Made by a program: the position numbers and the translations under genes. A model generated the notes under the pieces. It was not told the DNA's origin, made no database searches, and saw only the letters and a program-made list of their open reading frames with translations. From NCBI RefSeq assembly GCF_030167925.1, contig NZ_JASKUT010000001.1:1302001-1366000 (forward strand): a stretch of 64,000 nt of DNA. Direction: 5' to 3'. How positions within the stretch are numbered: the stretch's first letter is position 1; the number at the start of each line of letters is the position of its first letter. Shown one piece after another: positions 9,158 to 18,128 of the stretch. This DNA is from Paenibacillus silviterrae. GTDB lineage: Bacteria; Bacillota; Bacilli; Paenibacillales; NBRC-103111.

Positions 9158-10837
9158 TTATTTCACTAAAAGCTCCCAGTCCTGCTGCTTTCTGTTGTAG
9201 TTAGTCCATTCGTTGCCGAAGATGCCGGCTGTTTTTAATCTCGACTCGTTAACGAGGACGTACTGTTTAATTGAGAACAGCGGCATGTGCCATAAGAATT
9301 GGCTTTCCATCTCTTGAAGCTTGCCTACAGCTTCCTTCCTCTTCTGCGCATCGGTTGTCCTTCTCAATTCGTCAATGAGCGGATCCCATTTATCTTTAGC
9401 CCCTCCAAGCACCTGCATGCCAAGTGGGCTGTCTGTATGGAAAAGAGCGTAGGCTTCCTCTAATGCCATGGCGGAAAGTCCTGCGTATAGGAAGTCGTAC
9501 TCCCGCTTCGTATAGATGAGCTCAAGCAGATTACCCTTCATCAGCGAGGTTTCCACCTTCACGCCAGCCTGCTCCCAATAAAATTTAATTGTATCGATTA
9601 AATCGACGGTTTGTTGGTCTGTGTAGTAATATTGCAGTTTAATCGTTTGATTAAAATCGAAGTTTGCGTCTTTCAGCAGCTTCTTTGCTTTTTCCGCATC
9701 AAAGGCGTAGGTAACGACATTTTTATTGTATTCCGGCAGCTTCGTCGGGATCTTGGTCTCGAGCAGCTCCGCCTGGCCTTTGAACAGCTTTTCGGCTAGA
9801 GCCTTTCTGTCAATGGCATGAAGCAGGGCTTGTCGAATTCGTAAGTCGGCTATCTTCTTATTGCCTTTCCCGTCAGTTCCCGTCATGTTAGCTTGCAGGT
9901 ATCGGTCAAAGAAGATATCGACAGGATAAGCTTTGTATGCTGGATTTTTCAGCGCTTCATTTACCTGGTCTAAACTCATGACTTGCATATAGTCGAGCTG
10001 ATTCGCTTGAGACTTGGTAATAATTTTGTCCTCTGACATAGTTTGCAGTTTAATTTTCTCGATTTTCGGCTTTGTTCCGTAGAAGTCTTTGAAGACTTCC
10101 ATCATAGCGTAGTTATTCGGCTGAACTTCGGTGATCATATAAGGGCCGTTACCAATAGGCTTCTCCCAGAAGGAAGCAAGGTGTATCTTGGCGGGGTCCT
10201 CTTTCTCGAGCAGATGCTTCGGATAAGGCGGCCACTGAGCCATGGTTAACAGAAATACGCCGACCGGCTCAGCTAACTTAATCGTAAGTTTATTACCTTC
10301 TACCGTGACACCGGCCAAATCGTTGGCTGTACCCGCTTTCCACTCGTTCGCTCCGACAATTTTGCTGAAGGCGCCGGAGAAAGTCGCATTGATCGAAGTG
10401 GACTTGACGGCCATACCGATACTCCATTTCACATCGTCAGCGGAAAAAGGTTTCCCATCATGCCACTTCACGCCGTCCCTTAAGGTAAACGTGTAGGTCA
10501 ACCCATCTGGAGAAATGGTGTAATCTTTCGCCAGGTCCTTCTCTACGGGTTCGCCCTTTTCGTTGAGCATCAGCATTCTGCGGAACAATTGAGTTTTAAC
10601 GAAACCCCCGTAGTCAGCCCATGCCGCTTGAAACTTATCATCCGGGCCTCCGGCTACCAGCAGAACCTTTTCTCCGGAAGGCGCAGGTACCGGAAGCGTA
10701 GAGTTTTTCGGAGCTGAATCTGCGGGAGTAGTCGTCTTTGTTTCGTTTGTTGATGTGGTCGTACCCGTGCCGGTGCAGGCCATCACCATACTCGATAAAA
10801 ACATGACAGACAGCAGCATTAACCATACCTTTCTCAT
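9158..10837 (-). CDS. Opp/Dpp-type extracellular solute-binding lipoprotein (SBP family 5)
   Basis: This 559-residue lipoprotein captures ligand at the outer face of the membrane for the permease encoded just downstream. The signal peptide MRKVWLMLLSVMFLSSMVMA ends at Cys21, the lipidation site, and is followed by a Thr/Ser-rich linker. The family 5 hallmark YTFTLRDGVKWHDGKPFSAD is present at about residues 110-130, and later DLRIRQALLHAIDRKAL matches the conserved second lobe. The start has GGGGAGG about seven bases upstream. Family 5 proteins bind peptides, nickel, or oligosaccharides (for example cellobiose and chito-oligomers). The surrounding sugar genes make a glycan or glycopeptide ligand plausible. 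Confidence 0.92.
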   Translation of the reverse strand: MRKVWLMLLSVMFLSSMVMACTGTGTTTSTNETKTTTPADSAPKNSTLPVPAPSGEKVLLVAGGPDDKFQAAWADYGGFVKTQLFRRMLMLNEKGEPVEKDLAKDYTISPDGLTYTFTLRDGVKWHDGKPFSADDVKWSIGMAVKSTSINATFSGAFSKIVGANEWKAGTANDLAGVTVEGNKLTIKLAEPVGVFLLTMAQWPPYPKHLLEKEDPAKIHLASFWEKPIGNGPYMITEVQPNNYAMMEVFKDFYGTKPKIEKIKLQTMSEDKIITKSQANQLDYMQVMSLDQVNEALKNPAYKAYPVDIFFDRYLQANMTGTDGKGNKKIADLRIRQALLHAIDRKALAEKLFKGQAELLETKIPTKLPEYNKNVVTYAFDAEKAKKLLKDANFDFNQTIKLQYYYTDQQTVDLIDTIKFYWEQAGVKVETSLMKGNLLELIYTKREYDFLYAGLSAMALEEAYALFHTDSPLGMQVLGGAKDKWDPLIDELRRTTDAQKRKEAVGKLQEMESQFLWHMPLFSIKQYVLVNESRLKTAGIFGNEWTNYNRKQQDWELLVK

Positions 10838-10985
10838 GTGTAACCTCCCCTAATGTTTACTTGACTCCCGATGCCGAGAGTATTATGCAACCACTTTCAC
10901 CTGCTCAAAGTGGGAGCCTTTCGAGGGAAATCCGTTTTCATGATCAATGGTGTTTTTAAGCTGCGTACATTCAGGTGTAGGTTTA

Positions 10986-11005
10986 TTTTGAAACCATAGT
11001 TTTAC
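10986..11005. promoter_or_regulatory. degenerate palindrome resembling the operator before the NagA-type gene
   Basis: The core GAAAC-CATA-GTTTT (10990-11003) has the same 4-base spacing as the perfect palindrome at 19305-19324 and shares most arm bases. It sits between the IclR regulator gene and the importer binding-protein gene. I infer a second binding site for the locally encoded IclR protein, placing the importer under the same control. The match is imperfect. Confidence 0.35.
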
Positions 11006-11063
11006 TTTTTAGTTAATAATATGCTATGTAATTTCGTTTAACACCCGTACTTCCTATCTTCTA

Positions 11064-11873
11064 TTAAATATTTTCAGAAAATTTCAACGATGGCTCGTAA
11101 CCGAGCTTAAGCGATACGGCGGCCGCAGCTGCGACTACCTGTGTGGTGATTTCGGGGATGGTCTCGTCCGTGTACCGATGCATTGCTCCTGAAACACTGA
11201 TGGCTCCATAAATGTTCCCAAACATGCCGAAGATCGGACTTGCCACGCATCTAGCTCCTTCTACAATTTCTTGATCGTCAATGGCGTATCCGCTTTGCCG
11301 CACCTTTTCGAGCTCCGTCTTAAACAAATCAACGGAGGTAATGGTCCTCTTCGTGATCGGGTATAGGCCATATTCATCGATTAGTCTATCTATTAACGGC
11401 TCCGGAGAATAAGCGGCAATGGCTTTCCCCATAGCTGTGGCATGAAAAGGTGATTTGGAGCCAACGGAATCCGTCATGCGAAGCGCATGAGTGCTCTCAA
11501 TAATTTCCACATACATGATTTGACCGTCATCCATTAATACGCCCAGATTCACGGTGTCGCCGTATAGGTCTGAAAGCCGCTTCATCTCCGGGATGGCTGC
11601 TGTTCGTATATTGCTTCGCTCAAGCAGGTTTTTCGTAATATGAAGCTGCTTATAGCCAAGACAATATTTCCCATCCTCGTCACTGCGGCTTATAAAACCT
11701 CGGTTTTCCAAGGTCAATACGATGCGGTAGGTTGAGGACTTCGGTTGATTCAACAGCTCCGTGAGTTCAATGAGGCTTAATGATCCTCGCTCGGCTAGAA
11801 GCTCGATTAGATCCAGTGCTTTATCAATGGATTGGATCGTGTAACGTTCTTGCTTCTCTTCCTGCGCTTTCAT
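11064..11873 (-). CDS. IclR-family transcriptional regulator
   Basis: This 269-residue DNA-binding protein has an N-terminal winged helix (about residues 12-75, with LSLIELTELLNQPKSSTYRI as the recognition region). Its C-terminal IclR effector domain carries FHATAMGKA and GYAIDDQEIVEGARCVA, which line the small-molecule pocket in this family. The ATG overlaps the MFS gene stop in an ATGA arrangement and has GGAGG six bases upstream. IclR proteins usually bind intermediates of sugar, aromatic or uronate catabolism and control adjacent operons. The palindromes at 19305 and about 10990 are candidate sites. Confidence 0.93.
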   Translation of the reverse strand: MKAQEEKQERYTIQSIDKALDLIELLAERGSLSLIELTELLNQPKSSTYRIVLTLENRGFISRSDEDGKYCLGYKQLHITKNLLERSNIRTAAIPEMKRLSDLYGDTVNLGVLMDDGQIMYVEIIESTHALRMTDSVGSKSPFHATAMGKAIAAYSPEPLIDRLIDEYGLYPITKRTITSVDLFKTELEKVRQSGYAIDDQEIVEGARCVASPIFGMFGNIYGAISVSGAMHRYTDETIPEITTQVVAAAAAVSLKLGYEPSLKFSENI

Positions 11874-13138
11874 GTAACCCCTCCCTTTCCCAATCTTGTG
11901 ACCAAGTAAATTCCGCCTAGTTGGATCAGCAGCATCACTGCACTAAAAATTTGCGGCTGCTGTCCGATCAACAACCCGAGAACGGGAATGATCAAAGCTG
12001 CGGGCACGGAGGCCAACGTAAACATGGTAAATTGGCTTTTAAACGTCGTTTCATCGGATCGTTCGAATAGATCATTTAAGAAATAAACATAAGCCATCGG
12101 TGCAATATTGGTAGTGACAAGAATGATGATAAAATAGTCGACCGGCAGAAACAGCGACGTTAGCGGTGTGCATAATCCGGTGACACCAATGGCGATCAAT
12201 ATCGCCTTGTTTCCATAACGTTTGGCCAGCTGACCGCAAGCATAGTAGCAACTCGCCTTCACGAGTGTACGGATGAAAATTCCACTCGCCAGAATTTCGT
12301 CCATTCGGGCTGCATTTTCCTTGAACCCCAAGCCTATATACAGTCCTGTAGCTGACCAGCAAACGGCATACAGGATGACCGCAGCAATGAAAAGCCTCAA
12401 GGAAGGAAGCATGCGAAGCAGGTGTAATTGCTCCTTATAAAAGGTGAAAAATGCTATTCGTTCCTGCGATGCCCCCCTGCTTACCTTGACTTGATCCAGC
12501 CATAGCAGGGTGATCAAATGAAGAAATGATACGAAAACGGAAAAAATAAAGATAAGCCGATAGCTGTCGATGCTTCCGCCAGACTGTTGATTCAAGAGCC
12601 AGCCTACAGCGACACTTATGAGCAAAGTGCATAATTGACCTATCGCGAGACAGTTGCTCATCACCACAACCCGCGACCTGCTGTCGACAAAAAGGTTGAG
12701 CAGCTCGTATATGGGAAGCGATAGACTCCCCGTGAAAAAGTAATACAAAAAAACAGTTAGCAAGATCACATAGATTACGGTTTTGTTTGTTCCCATGGAG
12801 AGGGTTAAGGCTAAACAGGCAAGACTAAGCAGACTGCATAAGCTGAAGAGGAGAAACATGTGCTTGTAGTACCTGAATTTGCTTAACAAAATAGCGGATA
12901 ATACGGCGCTGACCACGATACCGAGATTTATGAGAGAATCGACGCTCCCGGCTTGATAGGGATAGCCCCCCAACACCATGATTAACGAAGCCGATATGCT
13001 TGAGTCCAGCAGCATCGTCAAAATAACCCCGTATAACGAGATCAGCAGATACATCGTGATAAATCTGCGATTGACCGGCTGTAAACCGCCCTTTCCCGCT
13101 TCGGTAAGCGGGTTACCCTTCTGGAACGGCTCCTCCAT
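11870..13138 (-). CDS. major facilitator superfamily transporter
   Basis: This 422-residue membrane protein has about twelve hydrophobic segments spread over the chain and a short hydrophilic N-terminus (about 25 residues) before the first helix. Typical MFS loop charges are present, but I do not see a motif that gives the substrate. It starts five bases after the DapA-like gene and overlaps the regulator gene by four bases, so it belongs to the same operon. It may import a released monosaccharide or acid, or export a by-product. The ribosome site before the ATG is weak, consistent with translational coupling. Confidence 0.8.
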   Translation of the reverse strand: MEEPFQKGNPLTEAGKGGLQPVNRRFITMYLLISLYGVILTMLLDSSISASLIMVLGGYPYQAGSVDSLINLGIVVSAVLSAILLSKFRYYKHMFLLFSLCSLLSLACLALTLSMGTNKTVIYVILLTVFLYYFFTGSLSLPIYELLNLFVDSRSRVVVMSNCLAIGQLCTLLISVAVGWLLNQQSGGSIDSYRLIFIFSVFVSFLHLITLLWLDQVKVSRGASQERIAFFTFYKEQLHLLRMLPSLRLFIAAVILYAVCWSATGLYIGLGFKENAARMDEILASGIFIRTLVKASCYYACGQLAKRYGNKAILIAIGVTGLCTPLTSLFLPVDYFIIILVTTNIAPMAYVYFLNDLFERSDETTFKSQFTMFTLASVPAALIIPVLGLLIGQQPQIFSAVMLLIQLGGIYLVTRLGKGGVT

Positions 13139-13143
13139 GAGGC

Positions 13144-14052
13144 TTATACATTTTCAACAGCTTGAATGATCTTTCGATGAATATCGGCCACAATCGGCTG
13201 CTGGGCATCTGTGATTTCCTCCAGCGGTGCGCGAACCGAGCCGCAGTCCACACCTCTAAGGCGCAGAAGCTCCTTCAGCGCAGAATGAATGGGTAAGCTC
13301 AGCAAATCCGTTATGATGTCGTTGATCGTAATCTGGAGATGCTGTGCTTGCGCAATGGAGCCTGCACGGTAATGCCCTTCCATCCGGACGAATAGCTCCG
13401 GCATGACTCCATAGGTTCCTCCTATACCCGAGTCCGCTCCCATGATTCGTCCAGCCAGGTATTGTTCATCCGGTCCGTTAAACATCAGGAACCCGTTGCC
13501 GCCGATGGCTTTAAAGCGCTCCAGCTCATAGGTGCTTGCCGATGAAATCTTAATTCCTATCAGCTTAGGATTCGCGATCAACTCGCGTAACAGTCCCGTC
13601 GTTAAGCTAAATCCCGTCGTTGCTGGGATTTGATAAATAATAAAGGGCAGCTCAGTGCTGTCTATAATGACTGTCCAGTGCTTACGGACCGCCTTGTCAC
13701 TGTGTTTGTAATAAAAAGGAGGCACCGCCGATATCGCATCGGCACCCACAAGCTCCGCATGCTTGGCAAGCTCGATGCTGTCCCTGGTGTTAATGGCCCC
13801 GATATGAGCAATGACGGTTATTTGGCCGCGCGCCTCCTCCAGAGCGGCTTCGAGCACCCGCTTGCGCTCATCTACACTTTGAAGCATCCCCTCCCCTGTG
13901 CTTCCCCCAACATAGATGCCATTCACTCCGCGGTCGATCAGAAAGCGTGTTAGCTGCTTAACAGCATTCTGGCTTATTTCCCCGTCCGAAGTGTAGCAAG
14001 AGTTCATGGCTACATGGACTCCCCTAAATTTATTTACATCGCAATTAGACAT
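13144..14052 (-). CDS. DapA/NanA-family aldolase (N-acetylneuraminate-lyase-like)
   Basis: This 302-residue TIM-barrel class I aldolase has the family carboxylate-binding motif GGSTGEG at about residues 50-56. The tyrosine segment is IYQIPATTGF, and the Schiff-base lysine lies in IGIKISS. The spacing of these elements fits N-acetylneuraminate lyase and related pyruvate aldolases. The start ATG at 14052 has GGGGGA upstream; a TTG two codons earlier is less likely. Products of this family are usually pyruvate plus an aldehyde sugar. Together with the NagA-type deacetylase it points to breakdown of an acylated amino sugar or a keto-deoxy acid (inference). Confidence 0.85.
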   Translation of the reverse strand: MSNCDVNKFRGVHVAMNSCYTSDGEISQNAVKQLTRFLIDRGVNGIYVGGSTGEGMLQSVDERKRVLEAALEEARGQITVIAHIGAINTRDSIELAKHAELVGADAISAVPPFYYKHSDKAVRKHWTVIIDSTELPFIIYQIPATTGFSLTTGLLRELIANPKLIGIKISSASTYELERFKAIGGNGFLMFNGPDEQYLAGRIMGADSGIGGTYGVMPELFVRMEGHYRAGSIAQAQHLQITINDIITDLLSLPIHSALKELLRLRGVDCGSVRAPLEEITDAQQPIVADIHRKIIQAVENV

Positions 14053-14105
14053 CGTCAATCCCCCTGTTTCCTTGAGATAATTCCAGTAGAAACTCTATGC
14101 TTGCC

Positions 14106-15113
14106 TTATTCTAGTGCCGCCAGCAAATAAATAGGCTCGCCCTTTCGGACCACCGGCGTACCTAGAAGCATGACCACCAGGCCCTCTTCGGCTGCAGTAA
14201 CGTTATGCAGCTCCGCCCCATCAAGACCGTAGATCGTCCCAATCCGGTCGCCCTGGTTTACCTTCGTTAAGAGCGAAACCGCCGGGATGAAGAAGCCGTC
14301 CGCCTCCGACAAAGCCGAGTTATCGAAATTACCGTCGCTATAGATGGTTCTGCGCATGGGAGGATCGGGTGCGATGATCCATTGATCGGGGTTCGCAAGC
14401 ATCTTTAGATGCCGAAGCAAGCGCATTGCTCCGTTAAAGAATAGTAAGGAGTCCTCCGATCTGATTCGACGGCCGCCGTAGGCTTCTGTATACAGCCACG
14501 GAATACCAAGGGCCTGAGCGGAGGAGACGGTTCTTCCCGATCCAATTTCCGGATGCGCCCATAATAACTCGGACCCGAAGGCCTCTGCAGCCTTTCGGCA
14601 CTTTTGGCCATATACCGTTTGTTCGTTATGATAATAGCCTGCCAGCGAGGCAACGGCGTAATGTGTTCCTCCGCTATGCAAATCCAGCAGGAAATCAGAG
14701 CTGGCGATAAAACGATGGTGGAGCTCGTAGGCTAACCTTTCCGTGGGCGTCCCTTGGGTGTTACCGGGAAAAACCCTCGCCAGATTCGCCCCATCCACCG
14801 GGCTTACCCTTGTTCCTCCTTGGAAAGCATAGGGGTTAGAAGCAGGAATCATCAACAAGCTTCCTCGCAGAGCCTTAGGCGATAAGCTGTGATACAAGCG
14901 AAGAATGGTCTCGATTCCCTCGTACTCGTCCCCGTGTACGCCCGCAAGCACGAGCAATGCGGGTCCGTCCTCTTCTCCGGCGATTTCAAGCACGTTCAGC
15001 GTCCCATCCTCTCCTTCCGAGCTTGAGCCTAGGACTAGCTGAAAGCTGCGCTTCACCGACCGAATATTTTTATTCCATTGGAAGCTGGTAATGGGCATAT
15101 GCTCAACGAACAT
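14106..15113 (-). CDS. succinylglutamate desuccinylase / aspartoacylase-family metallohydrolase
   Basis: This 335-residue zinc carboxypeptidase-fold protein has the zinc ligands in GVHGDEYEG and LDLHSGG. Arg and Asn substrate residues lie in NPYAF and GANLARVFPG. A C-terminal beta-domain (from about residue 250) with a barrel-sandwich character follows, as in AstE-like proteins that are not true desuccinylases. A good AGGAGGG site precedes the ATG. Family members remove an acyl group from the amino group of an amino acid or sugar. In this operon it may deacylate or split an amide-linked conjugate. Exact substrate unknown. Confidence 0.82.
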   Translation of the reverse strand: MFVEHMPITSFQWNKNIRSVKRSFQLVLGSSSEGEDGTLNVLEIAGEEDGPALLVLAGVHGDEYEGIETILRLYHSLSPKALRGSLLMIPASNPYAFQGGTRVSPVDGANLARVFPGNTQGTPTERLAYELHHRFIASSDFLLDLHSGGTHYAVASLAGYYHNEQTVYGQKCRKAAEAFGSELLWAHPEIGSGRTVSSAQALGIPWLYTEAYGGRRIRSEDSLLFFNGAMRLLRHLKMLANPDQWIIAPDPPMRRTIYSDGNFDNSALSEADGFFIPAVSLLTKVNQGDRIGTIYGLDGAELHNVTAAEEGLVVMLLGTPVVRKGEPIYLLAALE

Positions 15114-15130
15114 GGGTTCGCCCTCCTAAC

Positions 15131-15865
15131 TTAAACAATGCTTTCCGGCTCATTTCCTAGTTCAAAGCGACGGTGTGCCTTCCGTATCGCATCACCGGCT
15201 TTCTCCAGTACGGCAGCTCCATGACCGGGAAACAACCGGTTAACTTCGATTTCGGTAAAACGTTGAATCGTTGAACGGTACTTTTCCATAGAAAAGTCCT
15301 CTGTCGCTATAACGGCAAGCTTCCCGCTTTCAAAGATTACATCTCCTGAGAACAAGGTTCTTGAATCAAAATCATACAAAGAAATCATATCGCTGCTGTG
15401 GCCGGGAGCGGGAACAACCCGAAAACGAAAAGTCCCGTTGTCGACAATATCGTTTTCCCTCAAAATTCGGTCTATCTGGCATGGGGGAAACCGGTACCAC
15501 TCGGGGTATGTACCGGCTTTCCTTGCCTGGGGCAGAGAGAGCCTTTCCTCGTCCGCGGACTCAACGATCGAGGCGGTCAGCTCTGAAGCGAGAACGGGTA
15601 ACCCAAGCCGGCTCTTAAGTCCATAAGCCCCTCCTGCATGGTCTGCATGTGCGTGGGTAAGAATCAAGGCCATAATACGGTCGGCAGCGAGTCCCGCTTC
15701 GCTTAGTCGATTTAGCAAGTCGTTCTCCCCTAAACCGGAGCCGGCATCAATAAGGATCACTCCGTCCTTGCCGTCAATCGCATAGACATTACAGTCGTAT
15801 GGACTGCTGATTCCGTAGCCGAGTGTGCCTCCACCGATCACATATATATTGTCCGCCAGCTTCAT
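15131..15865 (-). CDS. metallo-beta-lactamase-fold hydrolase
   Basis: This 244-residue protein has the classical metal-binding motif THAHADHAGG, a distal histidine in PAPGHSSDM, FSGDVIFE as the bridging aspartate segment and FPGHG near the C-terminus. These features are typical of glyoxalase-II/lactonase-like hydrolases. ATG 15865 gives a start directly before the first beta strand, with AAGGAG ten bases upstream. An ATG three codons earlier overlaps the preceding stop as ATGA but has its ribosome site too close. In a sugar-oxidation operon a lactonase role after a Gfo/Idh dehydrogenase is attractive, but this is inference. Confidence 0.85.
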   Translation of the reverse strand: MKLADNIYVIGGGTLGYGISSPYDCNVYAIDGKDGVILIDAGSGLGENDLLNRLSEAGLAADRIMALILTHAHADHAGGAYGLKSRLGLPVLASELTASIVESADEERLSLPQARKAGTYPEWYRFPPCQIDRILRENDIVDNGTFRFRVVPAPGHSSDMISLYDFDSRTLFSGDVIFESGKLAVIATEDFSMEKYRSTIQRFTEIEVNRLFPGHGAAVLEKAGDAIRKAHRRFELGNEPESIV

Positions 15866-15870
15866 ACCTC

Positions 15871-16884
15871 TCATTCTCCTTGGATGGATGACAGGCTCAC
15901 AGGCTTCCCTGATGCAGCGGATTGCTCGATCGCCCACGAAACACGCACAGCCTTAAGGGCATCCTCGGGTCGGAGCAGAGGGGAGGGCGTGTCTGAGGCT
16001 ACGCACTCGATAAAATGAACCAACTCGTCGTGGAGTGCACCTCCTATGCGACCGTTCGTTTCGTGAATAGCCCCAAAAGAGGGAACCTCCGTCTTCGTGC
16101 TCCCTGCGAAGGCAACGGACATATCGGGCTCCTGAATGTGTATGCCCCCATGCTCCGCTGTGATTTCCATTCTGACGTCTTGGAAGGAGGGCGCCCCATC
16201 CGGCAGCAGCCAGTTGCATTCCAGGATACCAAGCCCTCCCCGGCTGAAGCGCAGCATCGCTGCATTGAAGTCCGGAGCGGATGACACGTCTCCATATGAT
16301 CGTACAGCGTAAACTTCGGCGACCTCATCCTCCATGTACCAATGCATCAGGTCGATGTCATGAATGCCCAGGATAAATACCGGCGAGATCCGATTATAGA
16401 GAGAAAAGAATGCCTTTCCGTTGTTTCGTTTGGCATAGATCGAACGAATGGGACCGAATGCGCCGTCTTTTAGCCGGTCTTTGACGGCTGCATAACGCGG
16501 GTCAAACCTGAGAACATGACCAGTCATTACAATGCGACCAAGGTCTGCAGCTTCCCGGATTAGTGCAGCAGCCGCTCTTGGGGAGTGCGCCAGCGGCTTC
16601 TCAACAAACACATGGGCTCCGGCGCACAAGGCAGCACGTACGGGTGCTTCATGCAGATGCTCCGGTGTAAGTACATCGACAGCATCAAAGCTTTGATTTT
16701 GGAGCATATCCGACCAATCTTCGTATCCTTTTGCGTTAGGGAACCATTCCCTGAATCGGGTAATACGCTCAGGATTGCGATCACAAATGGCGGTAATTTC
16801 TACTTCAGGCATCCGGCTGAGGATGCGGGCATGCAGCTCGGCAAAACGACCCAGTCCGATTATTCCGAGACGAACCTGTTCCAT
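15871..16884 (-). CDS. Gfo/Idh/MocA-family NAD(P)-dependent oxidoreductase
   Basis: This 337-residue protein shows GIIGLGRFAELHA (Rossmann) at the N-terminus, VFVEKPLAH (EKP motif) and GIHDIDLMHWYM, whose Asp-His pair is the usual catalytic region. It is the first dehydrogenase gene of the operon and the third of its family in the window. A purine-rich GGGGGGA site precedes the ATG. It overlaps or abuts the hydrolase gene at its 3' end, so the two may act in sequence (oxidation to a lactone, then ring opening). Confidence 0.88.
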   Translation of the reverse strand: MEQVRLGIIGLGRFAELHARILSRMPEVEITAICDRNPERITRFREWFPNAKGYEDWSDMLQNQSFDAVDVLTPEHLHEAPVRAALCAGAHVFVEKPLAHSPRAAAALIREAADLGRIVMTGHVLRFDPRYAAVKDRLKDGAFGPIRSIYAKRNNGKAFFSLYNRISPVFILGIHDIDLMHWYMEDEVAEVYAVRSYGDVSSAPDFNAAMLRFSRGGLGILECNWLLPDGAPSFQDVRMEITAEHGGIHIQEPDMSVAFAGSTKTEVPSFGAIHETNGRIGGALHDELVHFIECVASDTPSPLLRPEDALKAVRVSWAIEQSAASGKPVSLSSIQGE

Positions 16885-16911
16885 TGTTCCATCCCCCCCA
16901 CATCATCTAGG

Positions 16912-18114
16912 CTACAAATCCATTTCATGAACCGATAGGCTAGGGACCATTTCCGATGAAGCCATATCTGTCAAGCGACGGATGTCTTTAAAGCCGGAGC
17001 CGCTGATGATACAAACAATCCGTTCCATGCTCCGGTCCCTTCTGTCCCGGCAATCTCGGATTAAGCCGGCTACGGAAGCAGCCGCAGCCGGTTCACAGAA
17101 AATGCCCTCTTCTTCAGCAAGTAATTTTTGTACTTCCCAAATGGATTCGTCCTCAACCGTTATGGCTTTCCCGCCTCCACTCGCCATCACCTTTAGTGCC
17201 CACCTTCCATCCGGAGGATTCGGTACCTGAAGACCCGAAATCATCGATGTGGACACTCCTTCCGCAGGAATCGGGGATCCCGCCGCATAGGCTCTTGCGA
17301 TATTGGAGCACCCCGCTGATTGAACGGCTATCGTCTGCGGGACCTCTTTAGCTGCCCCGAAGCTTTGCAGCTCGTGAAAGCCTTTCCAGATTCCGCAATA
17401 AAGTCCTCCACCTCCTGCAGGAGAATAAATATGGGTAGGGGCCGCATTCAACTGCTCAAAGATTTCAAAGGAGATGGTTTTGACACCCTCCATGGCATAA
17501 GGATTAAATTGATAGGCGGTAATCATGATTTCCCAGCCCCGGTTTGTTGCCGATTCGAAAATGCGCCGAAACACTTCGTCGCCGATTTCCGGACTTGTTC
17601 CAAACCCCTTTATTTTCCGAACCTTCGCTTTATGAACGAGCACTTGAGCAAGCTTCGCTTCCGCCATGTGCTCCAGCACGAACAAATGATACGGCATTCC
17701 GGCTCTGGCAGCATAGGCCGCTATAGAAGCCCCTGCATTTCCGGAGGACGTTCCAATACAAGCCTTCTTCCCTGCTGCAAGAGCCCTTGAAACACCTAAG
17801 GCGGCTATTCGATCCTTGTAGGACCCCGTAGGATTTCCACCCTCGTACTTAAAGTAAAGCTCACCGATACCGAGCCTTTTACCTAGCTGAACGCTTGGTA
17901 TTAGCGGCGTCATCCCTTCCCCAAGATAAAGCCTATGCTCCTTGGGAACGGAGGGAAGCAGCTTGTGATATCTCCAGATCCCGCGGTTACTTTCCTCACT
18001 CAAGGCCCCGTTGAAAGGGGGATATTTCGGCAGCAAACTGCTTCCACACACCTCACAGGAGTACATGGCGGATTCGTAGTGCTCCTTGCCGCATTCAAAG
18101 CAAACCGTCTGCAT
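16912..18114 (-). CDS. threonine-synthase-like PLP-dependent enzyme with N-terminal zinc ribbon
   Basis: This is a 400-residue fold-type II PLP enzyme. Four cysteines (C5, C8, C20, C23) form a zinc-ribbon-like knuckle at the N-terminus. The PLP lysine lies in GNPTGSYKDR, and the phosphate/substrate loop is GTSSGNAGAS. The glycine-rich SPAGGGGLY loop, which cradles the PLP phosphate, follows. These are marks of threonine synthase and threonine dehydratase-like enzymes. Its place between a NagA-type gene and a dehydrogenase, far from homoserine genes, argues against a housekeeping role. Beta-elimination or dehydration of a hydroxy amino acid is more likely. The ribosome site AAAAGGGGTGAG is good. 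Confidence 0.85.
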   Translation of the reverse strand: MQTVCFECGKEHYESAMYSCEVCGSSLLPKYPPFNGALSEESNRGIWRYHKLLPSVPKEHRLYLGEGMTPLIPSVQLGKRLGIGELYFKYEGGNPTGSYKDRIAALGVSRALAAGKKACIGTSSGNAGASIAAYAARAGMPYHLFVLEHMAEAKLAQVLVHKAKVRKIKGFGTSPEIGDEVFRRIFESATNRGWEIMITAYQFNPYAMEGVKTISFEIFEQLNAAPTHIYSPAGGGGLYCGIWKGFHELQSFGAAKEVPQTIAVQSAGCSNIARAYAAGSPIPAEGVSTSMISGLQVPNPPDGRWALKVMASGGGKAITVEDESIWEVQKLLAEEEGIFCEPAAAASVAGLIRDCRDRRDRSMERIVCIISGSGFKDIRRLTDMASSEMVPSLSVHEMDL

Positions 18115-18128
18115 GGACTCACCCCTTT

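Noticed and set aside
10907..10929. Inverted arms CCACTTT and AAAGTGG before the importer binding-protein gene
   Set aside because: No U-tract on either strand and no symmetry with other operators; kept as unassigned.
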